Position numbers and translations under genes: made by a program. From Chitinophaga deserti (GTDB lineage: Bacteria > Bacteroidota > Bacteroidia > Chitinophagales > Chitinophagaceae): a DNA stretch of 64,000 nt. The DNA lies in NCBI RefSeq assembly GCF_003149455.1, contig NZ_QFFK01000006.1, positions 377,136 through 441,135 of the forward strand, in the 5' to 3' direction. The notes under the pieces were generated by a model. It was not told where the DNA came from. It saw nothing but the letters and a program-made list of their open reading frames with translations, and searched no databases. Of this stretch, positions 53,601 to 63,500 are shown in pieces. How positions within the stretch are numbered: the stretch's first letter is position 1; the number at the start of each line of letters is the position of its first letter.

Positions 53601-53791
53601 AGCTCCTGCGCCGCGCCAACATTAAATCGCTGCGCGTATATGCTGCTGCACAGAACCTGTATACCTGGACGAACTACACCGGCCTGGACCCTGAAGTGTC
53701 TGTCCGCCACACGGCCCTCACACCGGGCTTCGACTGGTCGGCCTACCCGAAGGCGCGCACCCTCACGCTGGGGCTGGATCTTACACTGTAG
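50630..53791 (+). CDS. SusC/RagA-type TonB-dependent outer membrane transporter of the LacI-controlled locus
   Basis: 1053 residues. Signal peptide (cut near SYAQ), carboxypeptidase-regulatory-like domain (ITGKITDMEGEPLPGVTIVL), TonB-box-like DVVVIGYGTVKRKDL, plug with GGRVAGVQVSAPDGQPGAG and LYVVDGFPM, and a 22-strand barrel to the end (LTLGLDLTL). There is no STN domain, which fits control by LacI rather than by a sigma/anti-sigma pair. It imports the breakdown product or polymer fragments that SusD captures. First gene of a run of seven genes on the same strand with gaps of 47 bp or less. Confidence 0.95.
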   Translation: MNAKIFLMLMLCMVVPFLSYAQTQPSQGAARTITGKITDMEGEPLPGVTIVLKGGKAQAMTNETGVYTIRIPQSTDAVLVFSFVGFHTKEARLAPNATVYNTKLEPSVKGLNDVVVIGYGTVKRKDLTGSVGEVKMADMEKAPVASFEQALGGRVAGVQVSAPDGQPGAGMQIVIRGNNSVTQENSPLYVVDGFPMESPDNNVISPADIASIEVLKDASATAIYGARGANGVIIITTKKGKSGAPVVNYQAWVGMMQNLRQQEMMDPYEFVKYQLEMNPTMYTPIYLKDGKTLEDYRNVKGINWQDQVFRNAIGHNHNLSLRGGNEKTKYSLSGNVYSQDGIIINSGFRRYQGRAIIDQAISDYVKAGINVNYTGTKTNGIFASSTVSGPASGPTASLMYSVWGYRPVTGNADNDAALLDEPFDPDVDPLNEWRINPIISTRNEYNPAFNNTLVTNAYVEIKPLKYTTLRIAGGMTKTNIRREIFNNSNTRLGNPKSSALGVNGSIDNIQTNNLLNENTLSYVRTFNKKHSLNAVAGMTLQKISTYRHGFTSTQVPNEALGMSGLDEGIVSTAPNEKSKNALMSFLGRVNYTYDSKYLFTVSFRSDGSSKFAPGNKWAYFPSGAFAWRLSEEQFMKDIPWLSDAKVRAGYGLTGNNRVLDFAYLSSLQMYIYSGYSYGNNMEAGIIPNNLGNKNLKWETTEQADIGVDLGFFNNRIAFTADYYKKNTRDLLLLATLPGSTGYLNGFRNVGKVSNQGLEFTLNTTNVQTKKFSWTSNFNISFNRNKVVQLNDDEPSLATRITWGNFNNAFPYIAIPGQPIAQFYGFLFDGVYQYSDFNKLANGSYVLKDEVPNNTMPRANITPGHIKYKDINNDGQVDNSDLTIIGNPNPKHVGGFSNNFTYGGFDLNVFFQWSYGNDILNANRIEFEGGDVVRNYLNMFKSFEKRWTPDNQTNELYRVGGQGPQVYSSRTIEDGSYLRLKTVALGYTLPQKLLRRANIKSLRVYAAAQNLYTWTNYTGLDPEVSVRHTALTPGFDWSAYPKARTLTLGLDLTL

Positions 53792-53838
53792 TGCCTGGAC
53801 TTTAAGCCGATGACATCAACACTTAAAAAACTGCGATT

Positions 53839-55407
53839 ATGAAGCGCATCCTGATATTTTTACTTCTTGCCGCCAGCACCATGAGCAGCTGTAAGAAGTT
53901 CCTCGAAACAGAACCGGAAGATTTCGTGACGCCCGAAAACTATTACAATACCGAGGGCGACCTGAGGCGTGCATTGAACGGTGTGTACAACCGCCTGATC
54001 GATAACTTCGGGCGTATGTACTCCCGTGGGTTATTCAGCTACCTCGCCATCAGCGACGAGTTTTTCTACAAGAACATCACCATCAATAGCCTGAAGGTAA
54101 TGGAGTTTGATGCCGGCCAGCTCGATGTGGGCCGCTTCTGGGAAACTGCCTATCAGGGCATCGACAGGGCTAACCTGCTCCTCGAGAATTTGCATAAGCC
54201 CAAGATGGATGAAACTCGCCGCAACGTGATCCGTGGCGAAGCGCTGTTCCTCCGCGCATACTATTACTTCCTGCTGGTGGATAACTTTGGTGGCGTGCCC
54301 CTGAAACTGGTATCCACCCAATCCCCGAACGATACCTATCTGCCCCGCGCCACCGTGAAGGCAGTATATACGCAGATTGTGAAAGACATGCAGGAAGCCG
54401 AAAAGCTGGTGAGCGATATCAACGGTTATTCATACAACGAAACCGTCACCAAAACCGCCGTACAGGCCATCCTGGCAAGGGTGTTCCTCACCATGGCGGG
54501 GGAGCCGCTGAAGGAAACGGCGCGGTATAAAGATGCGCTCGACTATGCCGATTCGGTGATCACTTCCGGCCGCCATTCCCTCAACCCCGATTATAAACAG
54601 ATCTTCATCAATCACTCGCAGGATAAATACGACCTGCAGGAGTGCATCTGGGAGATCGGTATGTTTGGCAACCAGCTGGGCAGTACGCAGCTGGCCGGCG
54701 CTGTTGGTATCGAGAACGGGCTGGAGTGTGCGGATGATAAGATCGGTTACAGCGGCGGAGGCATCCACCCCACAGGCAGGATGTTTGAAATGTATGCCGC
54801 CGATGATCCCCGCCGCGACTGGGCCATTGCTCCCTACAAATATGTAATTACCAATGGCGTTACCACAAAAACGAACTACACCGCCGCACAGGTATACGAC
54901 CGTACAGTAGGCAAATGGCGCCGTGAATACGAAACTGCCACGCCCAAGAACCGGTCTTACAATTCCACCAACTTCCCCGTGATCCGGTATGCCGATGTGC
55001 TGCTGATGAAAGCGGAAGCGGAGAATGAAATAAACGGCCCCACTGCTGCTGCGTACGATGCGCTGAACCAGGTGCGCCGCAGAGGTTATGGCAAGCCCGT
55101 GGGTACTCCTGATGCCACGGCAGATGCACCGGCGGGTATGGATAAGCCGGCTTTCCTGGCATATGTGCAGGATGAGCGCGCCCGTGAGCTGGCCTTTGAA
55201 GGCATGCGCAAGCACGACCTCATCCGCTGGGGACTTTATCTTTCGAAGATGCAGTCGCTCGCCACGGAAATCACCGCTACGGCGCCTGCTGCTTTCCGAT
55301 ACGCTGCTAATGCCGCTAAAAACGTGACCGCACGCAATCTCGTATTCCCCATTCCGAACACAGAGATCACGGTTAACAAACTCATCACGCAAAACCCGAA
55401 CTGGTAA
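53839..55407 (+). CDS. SusD/RagB-type lipoprotein of the LacI-controlled locus
   Basis: 522 residues. Lipoprotein signal MKRILIFLLLAASTMSSCKK with Cys18. TPR-rich SusD body with RALNGVYNRLIDNFGRM, RGEALFLRAYYYFLLVDNFG, NFPVIRYADVLLMKAEAENE, and the conserved end RDLVFPIPNTEI-type plus QNPNW (here ARNLVFPIPNTEITVNK). It forms the lid of the SusC channel. The stop lies 2 bases before the next lipoprotein gene. Confidence 0.95.
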   Translation: MKRILIFLLLAASTMSSCKKFLETEPEDFVTPENYYNTEGDLRRALNGVYNRLIDNFGRMYSRGLFSYLAISDEFFYKNITINSLKVMEFDAGQLDVGRFWETAYQGIDRANLLLENLHKPKMDETRRNVIRGEALFLRAYYYFLLVDNFGGVPLKLVSTQSPNDTYLPRATVKAVYTQIVKDMQEAEKLVSDINGYSYNETVTKTAVQAILARVFLTMAGEPLKETARYKDALDYADSVITSGRHSLNPDYKQIFINHSQDKYDLQECIWEIGMFGNQLGSTQLAGAVGIENGLECADDKIGYSGGGIHPTGRMFEMYAADDPRRDWAIAPYKYVITNGVTTKTNYTAAQVYDRTVGKWRREYETATPKNRSYNSTNFPVIRYADVLLMKAEAENEINGPTAAAYDALNQVRRRGYGKPVGTPDATADAPAGMDKPAFLAYVQDERARELAFEGMRKHDLIRWGLYLSKMQSLATEITATAPAAFRYAANAAKNVTARNLVFPIPNTEITVNKLITQNPNW

Positions 55408-55409
55408 TC

Positions 55410-56300
55410 ATGCGAAAGGTTTTATATACTTTAGCCGCAGCCATGGCGCTGGCGGCCTGCAATAAAGACAAAGTGGAGATGCCTGGTTTTGAAGTGAAGG
55501 CCGGCTCCCTCACCTATAAAGCGGGCGATACCGTAAGGTTCTCCTTCGAAGGCAACCCGGATAATATCACCTTCTTTTCCGGTGAACCGGGCCATAATTA
55601 CGAATTCAGGAAGCGTACCAGCGCCGCCAACGATCTGCAGATTTCGTTTTCCACTTTCACGCGCAATGGGGTTACCTATCCCAACCTGCAACTGATGGTG
55701 TCGAACAACTTCTCCGGAAAGGCTACCGTGGCAGATCTGCAGGCCGCTACCTGGACGGACATCACGGACCGTGCTGTGTTTTCTACCGGCGCTGATAATA
55801 CACCTTCCGGTGTGGTAAGCCTGAAAGAATTTGCCCGTCCGCAGCAGGATGCCGCACCGGTGTATGTCGCTTTCCGGTACACCGACACTAAAAAGCCACA
55901 GGGGCAAAACCTCTGGGCGGTGCGTACCTTCAGCGCTACCAATGTATCTGACGACGGAGTGGTGACACCCCTGGCCCTGATGGCTACCGGCGGCTGGCAG
56001 CAGGTGGATGTTAAGAATCCCGACCGCGTGTGGACCATCAGCACTGCACAGCTGCTAATGCAAAACAGCAGTGCCACCGTGGCTGATAATGAAGACTGGG
56101 TGATCAGCAAGGGCTTCAACCCCTGGCAAATTGCTCCGGATGCAGGACAGGCATTGAAGAATGTAAGTACCGTACTAAAGGGGCACAGTTATGTGTACAC
56201 GAAGCCGGGCACCTACAAAGTAGTGTTTGAAGCATCGGCAGTACGGTATAACGGCGAAAAGCGCCTCACCCGTGAAATTAATTTAACCATTACACCATAG
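55410..56300 (+). CDS. DUF5017 surface lipoprotein
   Basis: 296 residues, lipoprotein signal MRKVLYTLAAAMALAACNKD. The pattern FKAGDTVRFSFEGNPDNITFF-like, FSGEPGHNYEFRKRTSA, and AATWTDITDRAVF is that of DUF5017. These proteins occur next to SusD genes in Bacteroidota polysaccharide loci and are taken to be surface glycan-binding proteins of the SusE/F kind; direct evidence is scarce. The 2-bp gap after SusD supports that role here. Confidence 0.85.
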   Translation: MRKVLYTLAAAMALAACNKDKVEMPGFEVKAGSLTYKAGDTVRFSFEGNPDNITFFSGEPGHNYEFRKRTSAANDLQISFSTFTRNGVTYPNLQLMVSNNFSGKATVADLQAATWTDITDRAVFSTGADNTPSGVVSLKEFARPQQDAAPVYVAFRYTDTKKPQGQNLWAVRTFSATNVSDDGVVTPLALMATGGWQQVDVKNPDRVWTISTAQLLMQNSSATVADNEDWVISKGFNPWQIAPDAGQALKNVSTVLKGHSYVYTKPGTYKVVFEASAVRYNGEKRLTREINLTITP

Positions 56301-56307
56301 CAGGCTC

Positions 56308-57990
56308 ATGAACGTTGCGATCGATACATCGGTGATTGTCATTTTCTCGGTATTCATCATGCTGGTAGGCTTTTCCTTTTCCCGGACGGGCCGTAACCTG
56401 AAGTCTTTTTTTGCGGCAGGTGAATCCGTGCCCTGGTTCATCGGAGGGCTGTCTCTGTTCATGAGCTTCTTTTCGGCCGGTACTTTCGTGGCCTGGGGCT
56501 CTATCGCATACAAATACGGATGGGTAGCGGTTACCATTCAGTGGACCATGTGCATCGGCGGCCTCGTAACCGGCCTGTACCTGGCCCCAAAATGGAAAGC
56601 CACCGGCAACCTCACGGCCGCGGAGTTCATCCGCGAGCGGCTGGGCACAGGTGTGCAGCAGTCGTACATATACATTTTCATGATCGTATCACTGCTCATC
56701 AAGGGCTCGGTACTGTATTCTGTAGCGCGGCTGGTAAGCTCCTCGCTGGGCTTCCCGCTCATGCCGAGCACAGTGGTGCTGGGCCTGCTCATGATCGCGT
56801 ATACGGCTGTAGGCGGCCTCTGGGCTGTAATGGTAACGGATATCCTGCAGTTTGTGATACTGACGGCGGCGGTACTCATCATCATCCCGCTGGCGTTTGA
56901 TGCGGCAGGGGGGATAGACCGCTTCCTGCATTTTTCACCCGATGGTTTTTTTGATGTCGTAAACGGAGAGTATTCCTGGGGTTTTATTTTCGCTTTTGCC
57001 CTATACCATATTTTTTACATCGGCGGCAACTGGACGTTCGTGCAGCGATATACCAGTGTAGACACGCCGAAGTCCGCCTCGAAAGTGGCGTACCTCTTCG
57101 CAGGACTGTACATCATCAGTCCGGTTTTGTGGATGCTGCCGCCCATGCTGTATAAACTGATAGACCCCTCACTGCAGGGCGCCGATACGGAAAATGCGTA
57201 CCTGCTGGTATGTAAACATGTATTGCCTGCGGGATTGATGGGGCTGATCCTCACCGGTATGTATTTTTCCACGTCTGCATCGGCCAACACGGCGTTGAAC
57301 GTTGTGTCTGCCGTGTTCACCAATGATATTTACAAAGGCCGTATCAACCCCGGCGCGTCGGATAAAAAACTGATGACCGTGGCACGCCTTTCATCGTGGT
57401 GCTTTGGATTGGGGATGATCGCCATCGCGCTCATTGTACCATACATCGGCGGTATCGTGGAGTTCACCCTGAGTATTGCCGCTATTACAGGCGGGCCTTT
57501 GCTGGCGCCGCCTATCTGGTCGTTGTTCTCGAAGCGGCTTACCGGCAAAGCCACACTGTACATTACCGGGCTGAGCCTTGCCGCTAACCTGCTGTTCAAG
57601 ATCGTGCTGCCCTTAACCTCCGGCCTGCGGCTTAACCGGGCGGAGGAGATGCTCCTTGGCGCAGGGCTTCCTTTCCTTATGCTGCTGGCATTTGAAATAT
57701 ACGCCCGCCTGAAAGGCACTGTAAGTGAGGAATACCTGCACCTGCAAACGGTACGCGCACAAAGGAAAGTGGTGGCGCAGGCGCCCGATGCGGAAGAAGC
57801 GGCAGCCATCCGCCAGCAGAACATCTTTGGCCTGAGGGTCATCGCTTTCTCGCTGGCCTTTATTGCCTTGCTGATGTATGCACTGTGCTTCTTCGCGGAA
57901 GGCAGCGCTACGCTGGTGGCGGTAATCGCCACTATCATTCTCGTACTCGCCCTTATTCCGCTGAGGGCATCAATGAAGAAAATCGCATGA
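56308..57990 (+). CDS. Sodium:solute symporter (SSS family)
   Basis: 560 residues with about 13-14 helices. Features of the SSS family: FFAAGESVPWFIGGLSLFMS, YTAVGGLWAVMVTDILQFVI and LPAGLMGLILTGMYFSTSAS (with small residues at the sodium site), NTALNVVSAVFTNDIY. SSS proteins import sugars, sialic acids, uronates and organic acids with sodium. In this operon it is the likely inner-membrane importer of the final product. Its TGA overlaps the start of the next gene (ATGA). Confidence 0.92.
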   Translation: MNVAIDTSVIVIFSVFIMLVGFSFSRTGRNLKSFFAAGESVPWFIGGLSLFMSFFSAGTFVAWGSIAYKYGWVAVTIQWTMCIGGLVTGLYLAPKWKATGNLTAAEFIRERLGTGVQQSYIYIFMIVSLLIKGSVLYSVARLVSSSLGFPLMPSTVVLGLLMIAYTAVGGLWAVMVTDILQFVILTAAVLIIIPLAFDAAGGIDRFLHFSPDGFFDVVNGEYSWGFIFAFALYHIFYIGGNWTFVQRYTSVDTPKSASKVAYLFAGLYIISPVLWMLPPMLYKLIDPSLQGADTENAYLLVCKHVLPAGLMGLILTGMYFSTSASANTALNVVSAVFTNDIYKGRINPGASDKKLMTVARLSSWCFGLGMIAIALIVPYIGGIVEFTLSIAAITGGPLLAPPIWSLFSKRLTGKATLYITGLSLAANLLFKIVLPLTSGLRLNRAEEMLLGAGLPFLMLLAFEIYARLKGTVSEEYLHLQTVRAQRKVVAQAPDAEEAAAIRQQNIFGLRVIAFSLAFIALLMYALCFFAEGSATLVAVIATIILVLALIPLRASMKKIA

Positions 57991-60539
57991 TAAAACATAC
58001 GCTTTTGCCGGCTTTATTTGCACTATCGGTTTTATCTGCCGGTGCGCAAACGCCTGTTACGCTGGAGAACGGAGCCGTGCGCATGTCATGGGACCGTTCA
58101 GCTGATGGGTTTAAGCTCGGCTCACTATCCGTAAAACGTACGGGCCGCTGGATGGAGCTGCCGCATTCGGACGGGCAATTCACCGTGCTGTATGCTGCAT
58201 CCAAACCCTCCAAACAACCGGAACCTGTATATAATGCCAAAGGCGAAGCCATCAATTTCCCGGAAAGTATTTACCGGTATGTTATTCCCCTGTGGAAAGA
58301 GCTGACCAGTCCTGTGCCATTGAATACAGCAGGGGAGGCAATGCACTTCTATCCGGAGAAGCGGTCCGAAAGCAAGGAAGGAAAAGGCAGCCAGTCGTTC
58401 CTTACGGAGAACGACCGTGTAATAATGAACGTTCTCTGGAAGGCAGATCATATTCATCCTTCTGATATTACCGTTACGATAAAACTTACGGCAAAAACGG
58501 AAGGTTGGTATTCCATTGCCACGCCAACGCTGGCAACATATCCGCAGGACGGGTTCACCTGGGCCGGTATTCCCGGTTATTACCAGAGCAATGCGGTAGA
58601 GAAGGATTTTATCAAATCGGCCGTATATATGCAGGGCATCCCCGATAAACCGCTCATTATGCGGGAAAGGACTGCCTCCACATTGTCGCCCTTCATAGAA
58701 GGGAAGAACCGGGTTACGCTGGCAGTAACTGCAGATCCCGGAACAGCCCGGGACCCCTGGGCAGACACCGCCAAAACGCAATCAGTCTGGCGGCTGGGGC
58801 TTTCGCTCATGAACCGCAAAGGAGAACTAACGCCTACACTTTACCATCCGGTATTAGGAGAAGAAGGTTCGTTTCTGAAGGCAGGACAAACCACGGAGTT
58901 CTCTTTCCGTTACACGATTCAGGATGCTGACTGGTATACGGTTTACAAGCATACGGTGAACGATATTTACCGGTTCCCTGATTTCCTGCAGCTGAAATCC
59001 ACTAATCGCTCGCTCACCAACCGCATCCTGGCCATGCACCGGTATGTAACCAACGATTCCACCTCGCTCTGGCGAACGGAGGCCTTCAATGGCATGTCTA
59101 TCGGTGCGCAGGCATACCTGGGCGGGGTACATGGCTCCGAAAAGGATGCCATGAAAAACTCCGACTACGGTGCTATGTGGATGCTCGCTACTATCATGAA
59201 TGATCCGGTGCTGAAGGAAACCCGTCTTCCCTTTGCCCGCAACTTCAAACTACAGCAACAAACTACTACGCCCGGCTTCTTTCACGGCGCGGCAGCGGGC
59301 CAATATTACCTGTCTAAAAGCAAACGCTTCACCGAAGAATGGGGCCCTTATGTGGAACCCATCGGCACTACTTATTATGTACTGATGGATGCAGGAAACA
59401 TCCTGCTCTTTAACCCCGGCGATACTGCCATGAAGCGGGAAGTACAGATAGCGGCCGACCGTTTGCTTAACTGGATGGATAGTAAAGGCCAGTGGCAGAT
59501 AGCTTACGACCATGCCACACAGGCGCCTATGTTCCTCGAAACGGAAGATCTGCGGCCCACTTTTTACGGATTGCTCATCGCTTATAAAATATTAAAACAG
59601 CCCAAATACCTCGCTGCTGCGAAAAAAGGAGCCGATTGGTACATCCGGCATGCAGTAGATCAGGGCAAGTTCCTGGGGGTGTGTGGCGATACACGCTTCG
59701 TGCCCGACTTTGCCACTGCACAAAGCGTGCAGGCGCTGCTGGAGTTATCAGAAGCAACGGGAGAGGAGAAGTACCGTACTGCCGCAATTAAAACTGCGAA
59801 GATGTACACCACTTCCGTGTATACTCATCCCATCCCCACCAATACCGTGAAAAGAGTGAATGGGGTGGATAGAAAAGATTGGGAGATCAGCCATGCGGGG
59901 TTAAGCTTTGAACATGGCGGTACTTTCGGTAGTGCTAATCATCGCGGACCAATTCTGCTGGCCAGTCATGCCGGTATGTTCGTACGCATGTTCTCCCTCA
60001 CCAAAGATTCTCTTTTCCTCCATATGGCCCGCGCTGCCGCACTGGGCCGCGATGCTTTCGTGGATGAGCCTACAGGTGTAGCCTCGTATTACTGGGATGT
60101 GATGAACAAAGGAGCCGGTCCTTACCCGCACCATGCCTGGTGGCAGATAGGGTGGATCACCGATTATCTGCTGTCGGAAGCAGAAATGCGTTCAGGCGGG
60201 AAGGTTGTATTCCCAAGGGGATTCATCACACCTAAAGTGGGCCCGCACCAATCTTATGGTTTTGCGCCGGGTAAGGTGAATGGTGTGCCTGCTAATCTTA
60301 TGCTCAGACAGGGATTGCTGGAGTGCGATAATCCGTACCTCGACTATTACTGTGCCCTGAGTACCGATGGCAAAAAGCTTTTTCTCATACTGCTGAACAA
60401 CAACGGCAAAGCCCTGCAGACCTCACTGCGTATGGATTACACCCGCATACCGGTAACGCCTGTGGATGCGAAGAACATCATTCCGGTGAAGATCGCGCCT
60501 TATGGCATCCGGATCGTGGAGATCGGTTTGCGTGGCTGA
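57987..60539 (+). CDS. Large secreted protein, likely alpha/alpha-toroid polysaccharide enzyme, family not recognised
   Basis: 850 residues from the ATG at 57987 in the ATGA overlap. Signal peptide MIKHTLLPALFALSVLSAGA. Residues about 25-350 are beta-rich; about 350-740 are helical repeats rich in aromatic residues (GVHGSEKDAMKNSDYGAMWM, HGAAAGQYYLSKSKRFTEEW), as in alpha/alpha-toroid lyases and hydrolases; the end is beta again. The C-terminal block HHAWWQIGWITDYLLSEAE and MRSGGKVVFPRGF is shared with the next gene. No known catalytic motif could be identified by eye. By context it depolymerises or trims the target polymer in the periplasm or outside. Confidence 0.75.
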   Translation: MIKHTLLPALFALSVLSAGAQTPVTLENGAVRMSWDRSADGFKLGSLSVKRTGRWMELPHSDGQFTVLYAASKPSKQPEPVYNAKGEAINFPESIYRYVIPLWKELTSPVPLNTAGEAMHFYPEKRSESKEGKGSQSFLTENDRVIMNVLWKADHIHPSDITVTIKLTAKTEGWYSIATPTLATYPQDGFTWAGIPGYYQSNAVEKDFIKSAVYMQGIPDKPLIMRERTASTLSPFIEGKNRVTLAVTADPGTARDPWADTAKTQSVWRLGLSLMNRKGELTPTLYHPVLGEEGSFLKAGQTTEFSFRYTIQDADWYTVYKHTVNDIYRFPDFLQLKSTNRSLTNRILAMHRYVTNDSTSLWRTEAFNGMSIGAQAYLGGVHGSEKDAMKNSDYGAMWMLATIMNDPVLKETRLPFARNFKLQQQTTTPGFFHGAAAGQYYLSKSKRFTEEWGPYVEPIGTTYYVLMDAGNILLFNPGDTAMKREVQIAADRLLNWMDSKGQWQIAYDHATQAPMFLETEDLRPTFYGLLIAYKILKQPKYLAAAKKGADWYIRHAVDQGKFLGVCGDTRFVPDFATAQSVQALLELSEATGEEKYRTAAIKTAKMYTTSVYTHPIPTNTVKRVNGVDRKDWEISHAGLSFEHGGTFGSANHRGPILLASHAGMFVRMFSLTKDSLFLHMARAAALGRDAFVDEPTGVASYYWDVMNKGAGPYPHHAWWQIGWITDYLLSEAEMRSGGKVVFPRGFITPKVGPHQSYGFAPGKVNGVPANLMLRQGLLECDNPYLDYYCALSTDGKKLFLILLNNNGKALQTSLRMDYTRIPVTPVDAKNIIPVKIAPYGIRIVEIGLRG

Positions 60540-60561
60540 CAACAGACGATAAACGAGACTG

Positions 60562-63500
60562 ATGAAATCACTTTTTATATGCATACTGCTATGCGTAGGG
60601 GCTTTCCTGTCCGTACATGCACAGCGGAGTTACTTTGTGGAAGCGGAAGATTTCCGCATCCTGGGCGGTTGGATCGTGGAGCGTCCTCCGGGCAGCGGTG
60701 CATCTAACCACCAGATTCTACGAGTAATCAGCGGACAGGTGAAAGCCGCCGATGCATTAACCGTAGTCCGCATCACCGAACCGGGGGAATATATCGTTTG
60801 GGCACGCACAATCGATTATCCGAACGACCGGCCCGGTACGCGCCTGTTCCAGGTGTTGCTGAATGATGTGCCGCTGGCGAACGAATGTGGCCGCCATGGT
60901 AAAGCGGGCTATCATTGGGAAAAGGCGGGCATTATGCAGCTGGATACCGGGGAGAACGTCATCCAGCTGCGCGACAGCAGGGGGAACTTTGCCCGTGCAG
61001 ACGCATTGTTCCTCACAACTGAAAACATCCAGCCGGAAGGAGCGGATCTCTCCCGCTACAAAGCTCCGCATCAATCGGTTTTTCCCACACCGCCTGTGCA
61101 GCCAGTGCTGCCGGTGGCAGATATACCGGCAGATGCACCGATGGCAAATGTTCTTCAAAATGAATTCCTGAAACTGGAATGGCGCAAGGGAAGTCAATAT
61201 GCTGCCCGCACCGCTATCCAGCATAACGGCCAATGGGAATACCTTCCCGGTTCAGGGGAAGAACACCGAGTACTGCTTCTCAGTGCAGATAATCCACAGA
61301 TCACTTTTGGCGGATTCTACCCCGGCTGGAACGGTTCCAACGGATACAGCACCCTTACCTGCAAAGGCAAAACGTATAAAGTAATGCTCCCCGGTAACCT
61401 GCAAAATCCTTTCCTTTCCGGTATCCTTACAGCATTTCAGGCAGTAGCGGTAGAGCAGGAAGGGCCACAACGTTTGCGGGTAACTTACCGCGCTGCAGAC
61501 GGACAGGTAATGCAGGGGATATGGTCACTGCAGCCGGGGCACCGCCATCTGCAGCTCGATCTCCGGTTCAAAGCACCGAAGGCGGCATATTACAGTCTGG
61601 TAGTAACGGCGTTCAATGGAGCAGATAAACAGCAAATCTCCAACGTACTGCTGCCGCCTATGTTCCAATACCAGCGCATTCCGGAGCAGCCGCTCCTGCT
61701 GCCCAGCGCCCTCATGCCTCAGCCGGTTTCCATCACGGAACGCAAAGATGGCGGCATGGCTTTATTTGTAGCAGCTACGCGCCAGAGCTTCCCGCTCGAC
61801 TGGGCCATGGGAAGCACCTCGGTAATAGGCTTTGGCATACAGAATGAAAAGAACACCCTGCAACCTGTAGCCTATGCCCCCGTGCCGGGCCTGCCCGATG
61901 CACAACTGAAAGCAGGACAACTGCTGCAACGCTCATTCACCATCGGTGCCGCAGCGGGCTGGAATGCCGCGCTGGAATATGTGTCTGACAGCATCTATGG
62001 CGTACGCGATTACCGCCATCCCACTTTATCATTAACGGAAACCATCTATAATATCACCGATCTCATCAGAAACGACACGGCCGCCGGCTGGGCGCCTGCA
62101 CTGAAAGGGTTTTACGACATCGAGGCCGACCCTGTGTCTGCACCCACAGTAGTGCAGGCAGCCCCCCTGGCCGTGATTGCCACGGCAATACAGGCGCACG
62201 ACGAAGCGCTGTTTATCAGCAGGGCTTTGCCGGTGATCGAATATACCCTCAGCCGCAGCGGTTTCCGCTGGGCGCAGAAGGGAATGAGTAAGAAGGCGGG
62301 TACGCTCAGTCCATATGGTTCCCAGTTCACCACTGCATATTTCGAAGGCCTGAATCAGCTCCTCGGGGCCGCCAATCCATGGCTCAAAAGCATTGCCCTG
62401 CCCGAAGGGAAAGTGCGTGATGCGGGAGGATACTCAGTGTCTGTACCGGTATGGTCGCAGGAGTTGGCAGCGTACCGGCTTACCGGGCAGCGCCGCTGGC
62501 TGGATTCCGCTGTGAAGCATGCCGATGCTTTTGTGGCGGATGAAGTGTATGGTACTAAAACGAACCTCCTCACCAAACAACCTTTCTACAATACTTCGTT
62601 CTACGCCAACTGGTGGGATCTGCCCGATCTCTATGATGCCACCGGCGCCGCCAAATACCTCGATGCTGCATCTTATGCTGCTTTTCATACCATCGCAGGA
62701 GTGCGGAGCTATCCTTTTGTTCAGGATACTTTGCAAACCATCCACCCGGGTAATACCTTCGAAGGTAATACCACCATGTGGTGGAAGGGCGGGGAAAAGT
62801 ACCGGCTGGGCTTCCCCCGCAAGCCGGGCGATGTGCAGGAGAAGCAGGTACCGCAGGCAGTGGTTTCTCCGGTAGGACTGGGCTTCGAGCAGCCTTACAC
62901 TTTCTTCGATCCCTCCAAACTGATGCGACATGTTTACATGAGCAGCTGGGCGCCGCACCTGTTGCGCCTGTATCAGCATATACCCCGCAAGATATTCGAG
63001 ACCTACGCACGCAATGCGGTGATTGGCCGTTTCACGAACTACCCGGGGTACTATGCGCCGGGCTTCCAGGACATCACCCTTCAGCCGGATTTCCCTTATA
63101 AAGGGCCGGACGTAAGCTCCATTTATTACCACCATATTCCGCCCCATCTGGCGTTCAGTACCGATTATCTTATCACCGAAATGCAGCAGCGCAGCGGTGG
63201 GAAAGTAACCTTCCCATATGCAAAGCAGGACGGCTTCGTATGGTTCAATAACCGCATCTATGGTGGCGGTACAGGGAAGGTGATGGATGATAAAGATGTT
63301 CGCCTATGGATGAAGCGTGGCCTCGTGCAGATCAGCCATCCGGAAGTGAATTACGTAACCGCTATTTCGGATAAGCACTTCTGGGTGTTGCTTAACAGTG
63401 AATCCGATGTGCCTGTGACGTGTGAAATTGTTTTGGGTGATGAAGCGCCTGTATCTGCAAACACCCGGGCTAAGTGGTACCCTCATGCCGATGCTGCCGG

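Noticed and set aside
52625..53710. 361-codon frame antisense to the second susC gene
   Set aside because: Antisense shadow of the SusC barrel region.
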